Notes: generated by a model not told the origin, from the letters alone. Shown: positions 21,575-34,503, counted from the stretch's first letter. The stretch: DNA of 64,000 bases from Linnemannia hyalina (GCA_019671135.1 JAHRHY010000023.1:558001-622000), one strand, 5' to 3'. Numbers and translations: made by a program.

Positions 21575-22641
21575 TGTAAAATGTGATAATTGAGATCTCA
21601 GATAGACAACCATGAGTGACATGTTCTACAAGTTCATATTGGCAGGGTATCCTCATCAAGCCAGGAAACCCTAGTTATCGCAGCCTGGCAGGTAGACACC
21701 CTACCGAAACGGCCAGAACGACATGGCCACTTCTCATTCTCACTGCGTAACGAACTGAGAAGCAGCTGGAAAAGCGCGTTGAAATCCAGCACCGTTTCCC
21801 CGGCGTCCCTGACGGCTTCTACCAGTCATGCGCAATGACCCTCCCCAAAAAAAAAATGACCTTGAATGGCTAACTTTTGGATTTACTATGTCGATTGAGT
21901 GAAGGAAAGGCGTGAGTGGGATTGCAGACGATATCATCCACATTCTGAGACGTGCGATGGTTGCGAATATTAACAACTGGAAGACATACCTGGCCTGGCG
22001 TGTATGAGCGAAGGAAGACTGTTGCCGCCGAAAGATGACAACTGGACGGACTGTAGACAGATAGGGTGGAAAAAGATAAAGTATTTGTGAATAACGAAGG
22101 GATGTTTGTGTGATGGTATAAGAGTACAAACAGGTCACCGAAGGCGGGCCACTCATGACGCGGGTTACTGCCTGGAGTGAAGCAAGGCTGAAGGAAATTA
22201 CCTTTCGAGTGTGAGCAAGCTGGTGACTTCGAATGGCGAAATGGTCGACAGGGAGGCAAACGAGTGTGATATCAGAAAGATGAGTGAGTGTCAGCAGAGG
22301 AGCGAGTGAGAGGGTGAGTGGAGAGCGAACAAAGTAGAGCAAGAAAGGTAGGGAGAGTGATCGTAATATCTATCACCGTGGGAGATTTGTTCAAAAGATC
22401 AATATCTCTCTCTTTCAGGCGCTTGGGTGAAAGGCAGTTCAACATATACCCAGGCGGCTGGGTTGGGCGGGGTTGATTTCCGGTCGGTTTTGAATGGGCC
22501 GCTTACCGAGACAGTGCCACCGATGGACTTCTTCCCCCCTCTCATCGATGTTAGCTTTTGTTCTTACTAAATAACTGATAAAGATGTTCAATAACGAGAG
22601 TATGCTTCCATGCGGTTGATTTATTTATTTCCTCAAAAGAG
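21575..22641. other. Intergenic stretch, no gene recognised
   Basis: Between the broken gene and the 3' end of the J-domain gene. Two overlapping minus-strand frames of 129 and 200 codons exist, but their Ser/Pro/His-rich translations show no domain, signal or splice logic. I treat them as chance frames. No RNA gene or repeat was noticed. Confidence 0.4.
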
Positions 22642-24716
22642 CTACGATATGGGTGTGGCACGACGTGAGGGAGAAGGCGGGGCATCAGCCCCCTCAATGC
22701 GCATGTTAGGATGCACAACACGAACCTCTGCATTCTCTGGACTTAACTCATCCTCCCCAGCACCGCTCGCCAGAAGCAAGCAAGGCAAACAGCATCCCGA
22801 ACAACAGAGCAAGATCGACAGCACCATGAACACTGGGATCAGCACCTCCGACGCCGAGTACGCATGTCCGTCCAGCTTGGCCGCCAACAGCCCCACGAGC
22901 GAGTACACAAGCGCCCCCAACACCGTAAATGTGCAAGCACTAGCCGTCATCAATGCGTGGCCTTGCTGACGCATCTCGGCATTCTGCATCCTCGAGAAGG
23001 TCCGGTATCCATTGATGTGCTGGATGATGTACTTGACGGCGACTAAGTAGAGAGGGATGAAGACAATTTGCCAAGAGCAGGTGATCTTGTCGTCAATGCG
23101 CAGCATGATCAGGACTGCCAGGACCAACCGAGTTACCTTCCACCATAACGCCTCAAACACCATCCCCAGCTTTGTTGATAACGGTGTTTCTAACGCAGAT
23201 GCTGCCTTCAGCGCAATTGCTACTTGAACGAGCGCCTGTAAGAAGAAGAAGCCCTCCAAGACAAAGTAAGGCGCAAAGACTGTCGATGCTGAAATACTCG
23301 TCGGGTCATTGGCCTTTTTGACGATCAGCACTTGAAAGGCCGTGAAGAGGATCAGGTTGATGAGTCCAACAAACCCGCTCAAGAACCTCTCCCGCTTCTG
23401 TGTCGCTTTCTTTTGTCGTCGCCGTTCCTCACGGTCACCTCCAGCATTCGACGACGATCCCTCTCCATTTCCAGCATCGCGCTCGTCCTCATGGTCATCA
23501 TGGTGGTAGTCATCTTCATCGTTATCGTCTGCCGAAGGTTGTATGAGCCGAGTAAGAGTCGCGAAGAAGAGGAATGCATCCATGATCCAGAGAGGGATAA
23601 AGACAATGGCATAGTTCCAGCTCACTTTACCATCGACGCGAAGCGACAGCAAGGCGAAAAAGATGATGATGAGCGTGAGCACGAAAGAGAGCGCTATGAA
23701 GAGTGTGCAGAGCAGACTCTCTATCTCGACCAGTCGCGCTCCAATCTCTGTCCCTGCCATCTGCACTCCCATCATCCCGTATCTGTCGTACACTTGGCGC
23801 TTCTTTGGGTCGCCTATTGTTTGTAGAAGGGAGCAAGCAAGAACAAGGTTAGGCAATTGCTCATTTTCCACACATGGCGTCTTCCACACGAGTGCACAGG
23901 CCAGCTCGGCGCTTTGTGGACATGTTCATCTTGCTTCACAGCTTGCCAAGACCATGCTGTCAAAAAACTTACTCAGGACCTCATAGGCAGCTGCAATATC
24001 TCGGAACTGCCAGGAGACGGAAGAGCATGGAAGGAGGGAAATGTAGGGATGAGGGAGGAGGCGGTACAAGGAAGATCGTCCATCAATATACATTCTTGGT
24101 AACCGTTTCTTGTGCCATACTTCGCGTCCTCATGGTCCATGCCACAAAACGTCGACTCGTGCTATTTCATATTTTCTTTCGTCGTGGTTGCCCCTCTCCC
24201 AAGTAATTTTTTTTTCGTTTGTTGTCGTTGCTCCTCTCCATGTTCATGATTGCTTTCTTTTGTCGTCGTTACCCCTTTCCATGTTCATGTTTTCTTTCTT
24301 TTGTTATCACTGTGCGTGTCTATGAGTAGTTTCTTTTAAGTCTTTGTCCTGTTTGCATGAGAAACAAAAGTAATTGAAGGTTGAAACAAACAAGGCTCTT
24401 CTGTTTCTCTCCTGTGTTTACCACTCAAACAACCATATTGGATTCATCAGTTTGATCATGTCCACGTACCCTCGTTTCATGGTCTGGGACCTCTGCTATG
24501 TTCACCTTGTCCGGATGGTACCGCAGCGCCAATCGTCTATTCACCACGATATGAAAGTCTGCGGGTTAGTTCAATGTTCATGAAGCAATGATGCCCTTCT
24601 TTCCTTTACACCCTTGGTTCCCAATAAACATACCGGTATGCCTTCTTGATCTCGTCTTGTGTGCTTGATTTAGGGATGCCAAGCGTCTCGTACAAGTGAA
24701 CCGTATTGCGATCCAT
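22642..24716 (-). CDS. J-domain protein fused to a TMEM185-like multi-pass membrane domain
   Basis: Four exons (24716-24634, 24536-24470, 24006-23973, 23813-22642) join in phase and give 451 residues. Residues 1-65 are a DnaJ domain split over all four exons: LYETLGIPKSSTQDEIKKAY, then YHPDK with HPD at 35-37, FRDIAAAYEVLSD and YDRYG. The HPD loop is intact, so it should stimulate an Hsp70 ATPase. The rest holds about eight hydrophobic helices. The repeated pattern L-R-(V/I)-D-(G/D)-K-x-x-x-x-W-x-x-(V/I)-F-I-P-L-(W/Y), seen around residues 120 and 290, is typical of the TMEM185 (Tmemb_185A) family. An acidic Asp/His-rich loop separates the two halves, and a short polar tail ends the protein. 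It is likely in the ER or another endomembrane, tethering a cytosolic J-domain. Intron 2 is long (463 nt). Confidence 0.8.
24200..24310 (+). repeat. Diverged pyrimidine-rich tandem repeat inside an intron
   Basis: Inside intron 2 of the J-domain gene, a unit of roughly 45 bases containing GTCGTTGCTCCTCTCCATG or GTCGTTACCCCTTTCCATG, then TTCATG and a TTTC run, occurs at least twice, with a third weaker copy upstream. It accounts for the unusual length of this intron. Confidence 0.5.
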
Positions 24717-25307
24717 GGTCCTTGCTTGATATCAGTTCACAAGAGTAGCGGAAAAAGAGTTGGGGATATGCCTGCGTGTGGAAAGTGGCCAAAGAATGCG
24801 CGCGGCGTGCACACAAGAAAAAAGTCTGGGGAGGGACGGGATATCAGTTGAAATGGGATCTTTTAATAGGAGGGGCTGGGCTGGTAGGCTGGCTGATATT
24901 ATGCCGAGGCTGTGAATATCAGGCGATGCTCGAGGGTACGACGAGGTGAAAAAGGAGGCAGGCGTCTTGGCGTGAGGGTTATGTACAAAGGTGATGGGTT
25001 GAGAGTGCTGAGGAAGAAGGGAGTGTGAATGAACTTTGTAAAGAGTGAGTAAAAAGTGAATGGCAGTAGCGGTTGTGGGGGGTTGGAGCGGAGGTTTGTG
25101 TCTGTGAAGGAAGGTTTGAATGAAAAGTAAAAGAGCAAAGACAAGGGAGGGCATTTCACGCACACTGAAGATGTCACCACAAACTTAAGGGTTCCATGTC
25201 CAATGGAAGCAAACCTTGCATACGACACAACCGCTGATCTTTTTTTTCATTTTTTTTCTTTTTTCATCACATCAAGCTCGCTCATTGGAACAACAACATC
25301 AACAACC
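24717..25307. other. Divergent promoter region between the J-domain gene and the Mss4 homolog
   Basis: The two flanking genes are transcribed away from each other. The stretch is purine-rich on the plus strand. Minus-strand open frames here have no recognisable domain. Confidence 0.45.
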
Positions 25308-25956
25308 ATGGCTGCAAGGAACCCAGGAAAGGAATACTCTGAGTTCCAGGAACAGGACCTCGTCACTTCCCACAACGGTCAACAGGTCAACGCATTCGAC
25401 ATCTATTGCCCCGTTGACCAATGCCGTTGCAAGCTACTCCTTGCCAAAGCAGCCACTCTTGTCCAGCGTGAAAAGAGCAAGGTACTTTTTAAACACACCC
25501 CTTCAAAACCCTTTGGGGCACTAGAAAGGAGAATTGTCTCTGCGCAAAGGAAAGGAGTTGCGAAAAGGACATTACCCCTAACCCCTCTTAAACCCCTTTG
25601 CAAATTCTTAGCTGACGTTGCCACAGTTACCCCTCGCAGGCGCAACCGTCTCCACCATTGACGACCCCGAAGACACTGCCGATACTACCGCTACAGCACC
25701 ACCAACAACGGAAGAAGAACTCACTAGCCCAACAACGCCAACAGCACCAGGGGAACTCCAAGCCTTCTGGAGAGTCGCCGATATGATGGCATTCGAGAAC
25801 ATTGGATTCAGCAAAATGCTCCCCAACGGCACCCAATTCCTCTCTTGTGCTGACTGTGACACGGGACCATTGGGCTACCACGAGTCCAAGGTGCCCCGGA
25901 ACGAGAAGGAGTACCTTGTTGCCATCAACCGCGTCCGTTACCATGATCGATCTTAA
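25308..25956 (+). CDS. Mss4/Dss4-family Rab guanine-nucleotide-release chaperone
   Basis: Two exons, 25308-25481 and 25627-25956, in phase 0 give 167 residues. The first zinc-binding pair lies in YCPVDQCRCKLLL and the second in FLSCADCDTGPLGYH. The Rab-contact segment is FWRVADMMAFENIGFSK. This is the Mss4/RABIF and yeast Dss4 fold, which stabilises nucleotide-free exocytic Rab GTPases. The start at 25308 follows an ACAACC leader. A Thr/Glu/Pro-rich insertion of about 35 residues between the two halves makes the protein longer than the usual 120-140 residues. The intron runs from a GTACTT donor to a CCACAG acceptor. Confidence 0.9.
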
Positions 25957-28328
25957 GCAATATGACACTTTTGCCGATAGTGACAGGTTTATTATTGTTA
26001 CTATTACTCCAACTACCACCATTACTACTATTACTACTACTACCCACATTTTCAAATGTCATTTTATATCAACTACAACAAACGCATAGAATAAAAGTAA
26101 GTGCCAGAACGGCCAAATTGAACCACACCGGGAGGACGATATACTGGAACGCGAGTACACCTAGGTCAGGCTAGTCATGGGCACGAGAGCGTAGGATACT
26201 CAGGATAGATTGATTGCACATGGTCAAACTCTGAAACGAATAGGCGTTGTAAAGTGAAAGGAGGCAATGGGTGTTCGCCATCTCATCTTCCAGCAAAAGA
26301 GTCGAAAGGTCCAATAGTGTAACATTAACAATACAATAAGCGCCATCTCAGGAGCTTATTCGCCACCAGCGAGTCAAGATGGATAGGCAGGCTGAATGAG
26401 ACAGGGGTCCACGTTTTGTGGCAGAGTTTGGACTTGTGAGAGAGATGGGATGGGATGCGACAAGTCAGCTGTGACCACACACACATAAGAAAAACAAAGT
26501 CAGAAATGAATGCTGATAAATGGTGTCTGTTCGCAAAACTTTACAGAACAGGACAGACAGAGTACCCCAGACTTCCCCGTCCGACCCACACCACTCACGC
26601 TGCTTAACACACAGCTCATACTCTCTCACACTCTCTCATATGAAAAGGGAAAAAGTCGGTCGGCGATTTTTCACAATCCTCCTCTTCACCTGCAAGAAAA
26701 CTGTTTTGTTTTTACTTTATGACCATTCCGTCGTTGAAACGAAAAAGAAAAACAAGCAAGATGCTGACAAAGACGGAATTCATCGTGTTCGTTATCATGA
26801 TCCACGATCTATTTTATTTTTCTGCCTTTTTGTCCAAACCTCATTTATTATCATCCACCATGTCCTCCCTCGACAAGGTCACCCGCACACACACCATCGG
26901 GCGTGACATCCTTAGATCATGTTGTCTCAAGAGCAACCACATAGTAAAAGGTGAACAAATAGGAGGGTCACTTGGTCAAACCTTTTTGTCCAAATGGTCA
27001 GACCTGCTGATGTGCTTTGACTGCCAACAAACTATAATTGACATGATGCTCCTTTGCTTTGTACCATTTGATAAACAACCCCTTTTTTTGTCGCTGCTTT
27101 CTCGATAAACGATGGGAGGGAAAACGTTGTCTTGATTGCATTTAGTGTCGATTGGGCCTCAGGAATCCGATGAAAGAGAGGCTGAATATCAGCGCCCTAT
27201 CGTTATTTGTTTTTTTTTGTTTATCTTGTTGTATGAATGGACCTTTTCCAACCATCGGCCTCTTACCTATTATTATTGGTGCATGGCCAATATTTGTGTT
27301 TGTATACATACAACAAGGCACAGGCATGCATGGGGTTGTTGATTGTCGGTCAGGTCTAGTCAGGGTCAGGGCCGGTGTTGTTCTTATTGTTGTTGACGAG
27401 CATCAAATGCGAAAGATGAGAGTATAGCAGTAAGGGGATGATCACCCGCCAAAATAAACGGACCTCGGGTCCTTGCCGTTCCTTACTATCCATCCACTCG
27501 TCCCATCCCATCCAGGGATACATTCAAACAGCAAAACAAAAGAGTTTGGAATGGGGGCAGAGGAGTAACTAACACTTTGACCATGCCCCTACCACCAGCA
27601 TACACCTGTCAACTCTGTACCTGAATCACACGTTCTTCCCCCCTTCGTCACTCCTCACCCCCCTTCCTTGCTTCGTTCGTCGTTCATCGTTCATTGTTCA
27701 AGTGGCCCGGCCTTGTTCATCCCTTTTTCTCGGTCGACTTTTCTGTTTCCTTTAAAGACCCTGACCCACCTCGCACACTTTTTCCTCTTCCTTTTTTTTC
27801 TCCCTCTTCGTTCTCCTTATCCCTTATCCCTTTTCCGTTTTCTTTATTCTTCGTTTCTCTTTTTTTCCCTTACGCTTTTGCATCCTTCCCTTCACTCCCT
27901 CATTCCATCATCCATCCTCCCCTTACGTCTTTGTCATCCGCCACCCTTCCTTCCTTCTTTCTTTCTTTCCTTCGTAGCTATTTTGCCGGCCCCTTCCTTC
28001 TTACGATTCTGCCTAATAACCCGTTTTTCTTTTCCCCTTTTAAAGACCCAACACTTTCAAAGCTTCTCTACACCAGCCACCCCTACTACACCCGTCCTTC
28101 CATCCTTACCCCTCAACCACCGTTCTGTAACTCAACTCGACCGCACTTTTAGTCCGCCTACCTGCTTACCTCTCCTTTCTCATAACGACCCCAATCCCCA
28201 GTTTGGCCATCCATTTATACCCAACCTTCTGAAAGATACTCCTTCCTTTTCTTTATACCCTTTGATTCCAAACTTCAAGCCAACTACAATTCCCCACTCA
28301 ACAACAACACAACAACAACTTTACGACC

Positions 28329-28364
<36 letters not shown>
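25957..28364. other. Long intergenic region and 5' leader, no gene recognised
   Basis: The left part follows the Mss4 gene and holds an imperfect ACT/ATT triplet repeat near 25995-26045. The middle has several short AT-rich frames with no domain. From about 27640 the plus strand is a long pyrimidine tract that leads into the PB1-SAM gene and ends in a CAA repeat. A 237-codon frame across this tract is low-complexity leader. Confidence 0.5.
28327..28364 (+). repeat. CAA triplet repeat in the 5' leader of the PB1-SAM gene
   Basis: About twelve CAA units directly precede the ATG at 28365. In another frame this reads as polyglutamine, but the gene starts after it. CAA-rich unstructured leaders are common before highly translated fungal genes, and this window shows the same pattern before 39317. 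Confidence 0.85.
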
Positions 28365-28365
<1 letters not shown>

Positions 28366-30245
28366 TGTCCGCTACCGTTAAAGCCTGGCACCGTGACGAT
28401 TGCCGTCGCCTCTCGATCGATATTGAACAGATCCAATACCAAGACCTCAAGAAGAAGGTACCCCTCTACGTCCTACACACCCCTACCACCCACTAACTCA
28501 ATAACAGGAACTGAACCTAACCACTCTTTCCAATCCTTAACCAAACACCAAAACCTCAACAGCTCCAAAACACATTCCAGCTCGATAACGAGTTTACGGT
28601 CAAATACGCAGACATGGACGGTGACCTCTGCACCATCGCGGGTACCGAAGAGTTTGAAGACATGATCAACTCGGATTTCGTCAAGGAAAGGAAGGCTACC
28701 TTGAGACTTCAGGTCATTCCTAATTCTCGACGACCCAGTATCCTGCATCGACGCGAGTCTTCTGACCTATCAGGTACCTCGACCCTTGGTGCGTTTTTTT
28801 GTCCTTTTTTTTTGCTTGTTTTGTTTTACCATGTTTTGAAGGTGGATGTGGCGGGATATGGGTGGAAATTTCTCACGTTGGTGTTCGTTGGTCCTTGTGC
28901 TCCACGCCCCGCCCTTTCGTGCGCTTTTTTTTCTTTTATTGACGTCAAATTCGCCCTTTCTTATGCTTGTGTTGAACACATGCGCACACATGTGTTCATT
29001 TCATGCACCCTCCTTTGCGCACAAGGCCCAAATGCCTTTCCTCTATGCTCACTCTTTTCTTCCCCCCTGGCTTCGCTTTTTTTCAAATCAAAGCGCTAAC
29101 CCCAAAATGAGCACACCCCCTAACCATCCAAATTTTTCATTCCTCCTTGTTTTCTTCCCTACCAGTAGGAGATTCGAAGGGAAGCAGCAGAGGACCATTC
29201 GACAGCGAATATGCAGACTCGGACATGCTCGAGATCCTCCGTGATATCAGTCTTTTCATCTGTGCCAGGGGGATGGATCGTCACGGCTCTGAAAATGGTT
29301 CGTTCACTTCTCCCTCTTTCCTTTCGGCTAACCACCACTTTTCACCGCTTGAACGAATGTCATAACTCATCTTATTTGTAACCTGTTTGTCTTGTTTTGA
29401 TGTTGTGTCTAGCAGAGAGTGCATTGGCTGATCTGCCACCCGGTGCGTCGTCTTGGGTTTCTGCTGGCAAGAACCTCATCAGTAAGTTTTGCCACCAAAA
29501 CAATTCCTTCTATTTGTGTTTGATCCCCCTCGCGACCCCATTGGCTCCTTCGTGTCCTCCACACTCACCCACTAACAAACGCGTTCCCCTCCACATCTTT
29601 GTTGTCTGTAATAACAAATAGCACCGACATCGGCACAGAACTTCCAACGCCTGAACTATGCCCGCGCTGCCCGGGCAAAGTTCCCAGCCTCCAATGGTAC
29701 CGACCGTAAGTTTTTTTTGCCCTTCCCTCGCACTCTCCATCCTCCCACTTCCTTTTCACATATGCTGCACTCAAACATCACCCAAACATCTCTTCCCTTC
29801 TTGGATATGGAACAAAAAATTAGTGCTGAACGGCCTGGATACACATGTGTACAACTGGACGGTCGAAACAACAGCCCAATGGCTCATTACAAACGGATAC
29901 GAAGACAGCGTCCAATCCTTCAAAGGTAACACCTCCTCCCATCCTCTCACTTTCTCTACCCCCCACCCCCCTTTCATTTCTTCCTACCTCCAACACAGAG
30001 CCCGTTTGCTACACCCATCCTAACCCCCTTCTTTTCCTTACCCACCTATAATAGAGAACGACATTACAGGAGACGTGCTACTGGACCTGACACACGACAC
30101 ACTAAAGGACATGGGTATGTCATCCACAGGCAGAAGAATCCGTCTCCTAAAGATGATCGCCGAGCTCCGCATGCACGTCGCAGACCTCACCCTCCAAGAG
30201 GCCACCGACGAAGTCCAGGCCCTAGAAGGCCTCTCCCTCAACTAG
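28365..30245 (+). CDS. PB1-SAM domain adaptor protein
   Basis: Seven exons (28365-28457, 28563-28788, 29169-29297, 29413-29481, 29622-29705, 29824-29925, 30055-30245) join in phase and give 297 residues. Residues 1-85 look like a PB1 domain: a basic first strand with VKAWHRDDCRRLSI, then an acidic patch VKYADMDGDLCTIAGTEEF. After a polar linker, about residues 205-275 form a SAM domain, with WTVETTAQWLITNGYEDSV then FKENDITGDVLLDLTHDTLK and IRLLKMIAELR. Both domains mediate protein-protein interaction or oligomerisation in MAP-kinase and polarity signalling (Ste50, Byr2 and Bem1-type systems), so a scaffold role is likely. There is no kinase domain. The end of exon 2 could also be 28773, and exon 4 has a TAGCAG double acceptor. 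Confidence 0.8.
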
Positions 30246-30553
30246 AATCCAACAACAACGAGGCGAGATCAAAAACAGACCATGATGAGGATGGAAGATC
30301 AAGGAAGGGAGGAGACGTGTTAAATATACCTTGAAAAATATGTACTGCTTTCTTTACGAACATAAATGGAATGACATAAAAAAAAAAGGGAGCATAGCAC
30401 TTTTCAGAGAGGTGCATGCGAAACCCCAGAATAATGAACGACAAAAAAGAAACAAGAATAAAATGAACGCCATACACCACCATTAATTCTCAAAAAAAAA
30501 AAAAAAAAAGGACTCTATATTATTCTGCGACTAAACATAAGCATAAATGAGAA

Positions 30554-33500
30554 TCATACAGAAGGAGTAGCCCTACGCCGGGCAAGACAGTAATCTCCCC
30601 AGACTTTTGTTTGCCCCCTCGTCAGTGCAACAGTGATTTTGTCCGGGATCCAGAACGCACGGATCAATGGGTGTCGCCCAGCTCCGACAGTAGTATCCAG
30701 GAACTTTGTGCAATACAGCCGTTCCCAGTTCTCCTTGTCCTGCAGGTACCGTGGTTCAATGAGATCTGCAGTCGTAGAGTCTTCCTTGTCCGTGTACCGG
30801 CCACTGTAATCCAGATCCACCAAATACTGACATTGCTCCAACGGTGTCTACAAGTGCATGGAGAGTAAATACAAATAGCATTAGAACTTGACAATGATCG
30901 AAAAAAGTGCGTCAGAAACATCATAAGTGTCTTTGGTTTGAGCTGAAACTTACATAGTGCTCCTGAACTTCCTTGTTCTCGTTGTTCATCAAAAGAGGGA
31001 TGTGCGAAGTGCCAGGACGTCTGTCTGCACTCCAGCGCCAGTCAATCCTGAACGGCCGATGCGTCTTTCCAGCATTAGCAGAAGGATGTGCCTCCAAAGG
31101 TGGCAGCTCTCCAGATGCATTGGCAGACTCCAAGAACTCGCCAGGCAAAAGTCCGTCAAAATGACTCTTGATCAGTCCTAACTTGGCGCCCTCGGGCAAA
31201 AAGTAGTGCGAGGGAAACCGGTACCATTCCTTGCCAACACAAACACGAACGACCTCTGGCTTCTTGGATGCCTCAACATTGACACTTCCGTCCTCTGAAG
31301 TAGCTAAAGTAGCTGCTGCTGCTGCAACAACAGTGGGGTCAACAGCGCCTCCGATAACAATAGGTCCTGGAACCTTGACTAGATCGAACGCCTTCCTGTA
31401 CACGTCAATAGGTGCCGAGTAATGTTCATGAAGCGCCAAGATCCTGGAAATTGAAAGTGCTGCTGCTGCAATCAACACAACCCAAACCAATCCTGCCGAG
31501 TACTTGTGAATCGCCGCCGTCTACACACAAAATATAATATTATAAGTTACAATGTATTTCACCCATAACAAAAATAAGCAACACAAGAAAACTATAGAAG
31601 AGGAAGCATACCTTGGAGCGGGTGACGAAGCGGTCGAGGCCACGCTGGACCAGCTTCTGGACCATGAAAAGGGTCATGCATGCGTTGAAACAGATCAGAG
31701 GGTAGACAACAAACAGGAAGCGCTCCTCCTTGTGTGGCTGCGCGGTGAAGATGGCGAACCAGAGGTAAAATGGCGACAGCTTCAACGAGAACAACAGCAG
31801 TAGGTCCTTGATCTCTCCTGGACTGTTGGGTGAGTTGGGAAGCGCATCCGGAATGGCATAATATGTCACCAACTATGTCAAACAAGCAAGAAGATTTAGG
31901 CAACTTCAATTAGCACAGTAATTCAACAAGCAAAAAAGACATCAAGAGGTGCGTGTGTGTGATGCTTACGAGGGCGGGTAGGGACACCAAGGCAGCGATA
32001 AAGAGGACGTTAAAGTTCAAGATCCCGTTAAGAATGTAAAACCACCATGGTTCCGTGCCAAAGATGTCAGGCCCAACATCACCGCCAAAGACGTTGTACA
32101 ACACGATGTTGAGAGGGACAACGACCAGCTTTTTGTAGTAATAACGGTCGATGACAATGATGGGGATCTAGTTTGATGCATCCCACACGCAATAACGAGG
32201 TTAGGGCATCATTCCTCAGCCGAAAAGTACAAGATTGCAGCTGTGTGTCGAGTTCTTGCCAAGCCCACACAGAGAAAGGTCCACGGGCAAAACATGAAAT
32301 CTCCCGTTCTTTCACATGCACGGTAAATAGAACTCATCAAGAAATCCCGTACGTACCAGGACACATCCCAGGACTGCAATGGCAGATGTTACCAGACGAA
32401 GAAACCGGATCCTGCGCCAATCTCTGAACCTGACAGTCTTCTTCTTGCTCTGGTTGCGACTGTGGATCAAGAGTTCCTCCAGAGCAAAGGGCAAGCCCAC
32501 GGCTGCCGAGAATGGCCAGCCCAACAATCCGCCTAGGCCGACCCAGAAAATAGCCCAGAATGTCCGCTTTGCTGAATGTTGGCGTGGCGGTTGAAGCATC
32601 TGGCTGAAGAACAGCATTGTCGTGTACATTGCAAACGTTGACGGCAAGAATGCTACAAGGGGTTGGTTACAAAGCAGAGTAAAAACATAATTAGGTACAA
32701 ATCATCAAGGTATTTGAACACGTCTCCTCTGTCTCCTCGACTCCTCGACTCCTTGTGTCCATGATCTCATGCCTGCTGTGTCAATTACCGTTAGAAGCGA
32801 TCCAAGTTCCTGCGCTGGTGATAAGTGCCAAGAGGAGATACCGTCCTATCCTTGGGTCCACCTCGTCTACGACAGCTCGGTATAATGTAGCCTCACAATG
32901 AGCAGAGACAGCGCCCAGAATGATGCGAATAATAAAGAACACTTGAAGCTATGAGAGGATTGAGATGAACGTTCATATAAACATGTCAGTTCAATTGGTC
33001 CAATTGGTCCAATTATTAACGAAGACAACAAGGACAACAACAACAACGAATGTGAATGCATAAGCCAATAAAAGAGACTCACGCGATTGGCACTCAGGGC
33101 AAGACGGGTGATCTCCGCGGTAAGGGCGTGAAGGAGAATGTACGCCCAACTCCTGATAGCATACAGGGGAGAGTACTCCCACGTCTCAAGTCCTGACCCG
33201 TACTGGAGATAATGCATTGGCTCCCAAAAGTTGAACACTTCGTCACAGTCCGAAATATTCGAGTACGTCGCTGCCAGCGCCCTCACGAGAAAGATAGTCT
33301 TGAAGGCCACCGAGTACGACGGACAATATGGCTGCACCGCGTTCCTATACCAAGTTAGTCGTGAAAGAGAGACATTGATTAGCAAACTGGACAAAAGTTG
33401 TTGATGAACAAGCACACGCGCACCAAAACAACAAAAACACACAAAAGTGTCGAAGTACCTCCAGCGCGAGAATTCGTCCAGTTGTTCAGTTCGATCAGAA

Positions 33501-33835
33501 CTCGAATCGCTCCCACTGTTGTCGGCACTGTCCTCAAACTCGCCCATCTTTGAGTCTGTCCGAGTCCGGTGTCCATTTGTCAGATCGTGACCATTGCTGT
33601 TGCTGGTTGTGGTGTTGCGTTGTTTGAGTGTTTGCTTTAGGGAAGTAGCAGTTGTGGTTGCAGTTGTGGTTGCAGTGTTGCTGCTACTGTTTGAGTTGGT
33701 GAAGCGGACGGATGAGGTTGTCACGGCATTCGCCTGTTCTGATCCCCCTGCTTCTCGACTTGAGGGTGCTGGTGATGTTGGTGTAGGTGGTGCCTGTGTT
33801 GTTGGAGCCTGTGTCTTTTTCGGCATTCTTGGCAT
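30554..33835 (-). CDS. ALG9: ALG9 alpha-1,2-mannosyltransferase (GT22)
   Basis: Eight exons (33835-33459, 33344-33083, 32948-32789, 32652-32357, 32167-31970, 31872-31612, 31520-30954, 30847-30554) join in phase and give 804 residues. The luminal loop carries the GT22 signature, with NISDCDEVFNFWEPMHYL then GLETWEYSPLYAIRSWAY. It adds alpha-1,2-mannose to the dolichol-linked oligosaccharide in the ER lumen. About ten hydrophobic helices follow, with HKEERFLFVVYPLI, the conserved His-Lys-Glu-Glu-Arg-Phe segment of GT22 enzymes, near residue 485. The N-terminal 125 residues are a low-complexity Thr/Ser/Asn/Asp extension not typical of ALG9. The ATG at 33835 was chosen because an open frame further upstream is leader-like. 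The C-terminal luminal tail, with ENWERLYCTKFLD, is also as expected. Confidence 0.92.
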
Positions 33836-34500
33836 GAGTATGACAGTTAAAGAAAGAAGAGGATGTCGTGTGTTTGTTGCTACGAGTAAGGAGGGTAAAG
33901 AAGTGCGGAAATGGGGCCAACTAAGGGGGTGCAGACGTGGAAGGTAGCAGTTGTATGTTGAAGTAGGGGTTGGTTGGTTGGTCGTCAAAAGAAGGGAGTG
34001 AATAAAGAAAAGAAGAAAGGAAAGGGAGTGTCGTTCAGTCCGGTAAAAAAGGTCGTGTTCCTTGTGTCTCTGTTACTTTGCGTGGAGTGGAAAATAACGA
34101 CGAGGGAAATTGGCGTGTGGAGGGAGAGGAAGGTGGTCTTGATGCGGAGAGGGGGTGGAGACAAAGAACAAGAAAAGTCAACAATAATGCTGTTTTCGAT
34201 CTCCCACACTTTGTCTATCATACACCACAAGCAAAACAATCAACAAATGAGCATCCACCAACACACACACACACACACAACACTTGGATATCGTAACCTG
34301 CATCGCTGTGAACCTTGGACCAATGTGTATCAGCCAGCCAGGCTATATGCTATTATTCTTCACTTTTGTGAGCAAAGCCAGAATGAACTCTGAGAGCTTT
34401 TATTACTATCTTCTCCCGATTGAACCTTGTCCACCCCTCGCATTCTTTCTCACTCCCATGTGAACTCGGAGTATTTTCCTCGACAAGACGCACTACAACA
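33836..34500. other. Intergenic stretch upstream of ALG9, no gene recognised
   Basis: Contains the ALG9 promoter and a CA dinucleotide run near 34259-34280. Plus-strand frames here have no recognisable domain. Confidence 0.45.
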
Positions 34501-34503
34501 ACG

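Noticed and set aside
21740..22342. 200-codon minus-strand frame
   Set aside because: No start context, domain, signal or splice support. Ser/Leu/His-rich, chance-like.
24110..24325. 71-codon frame inside the long intron of the J-domain gene
   Set aside because: It is the translation of a pyrimidine-rich tandem repeat inside a well-supported intron.
27668..28381. 237-codon frame ending in polyglutamine
   Set aside because: It is a pyrimidine-rich leader plus a CAA repeat. The conserved PB1 domain begins at the ATG after the repeat, in another frame.
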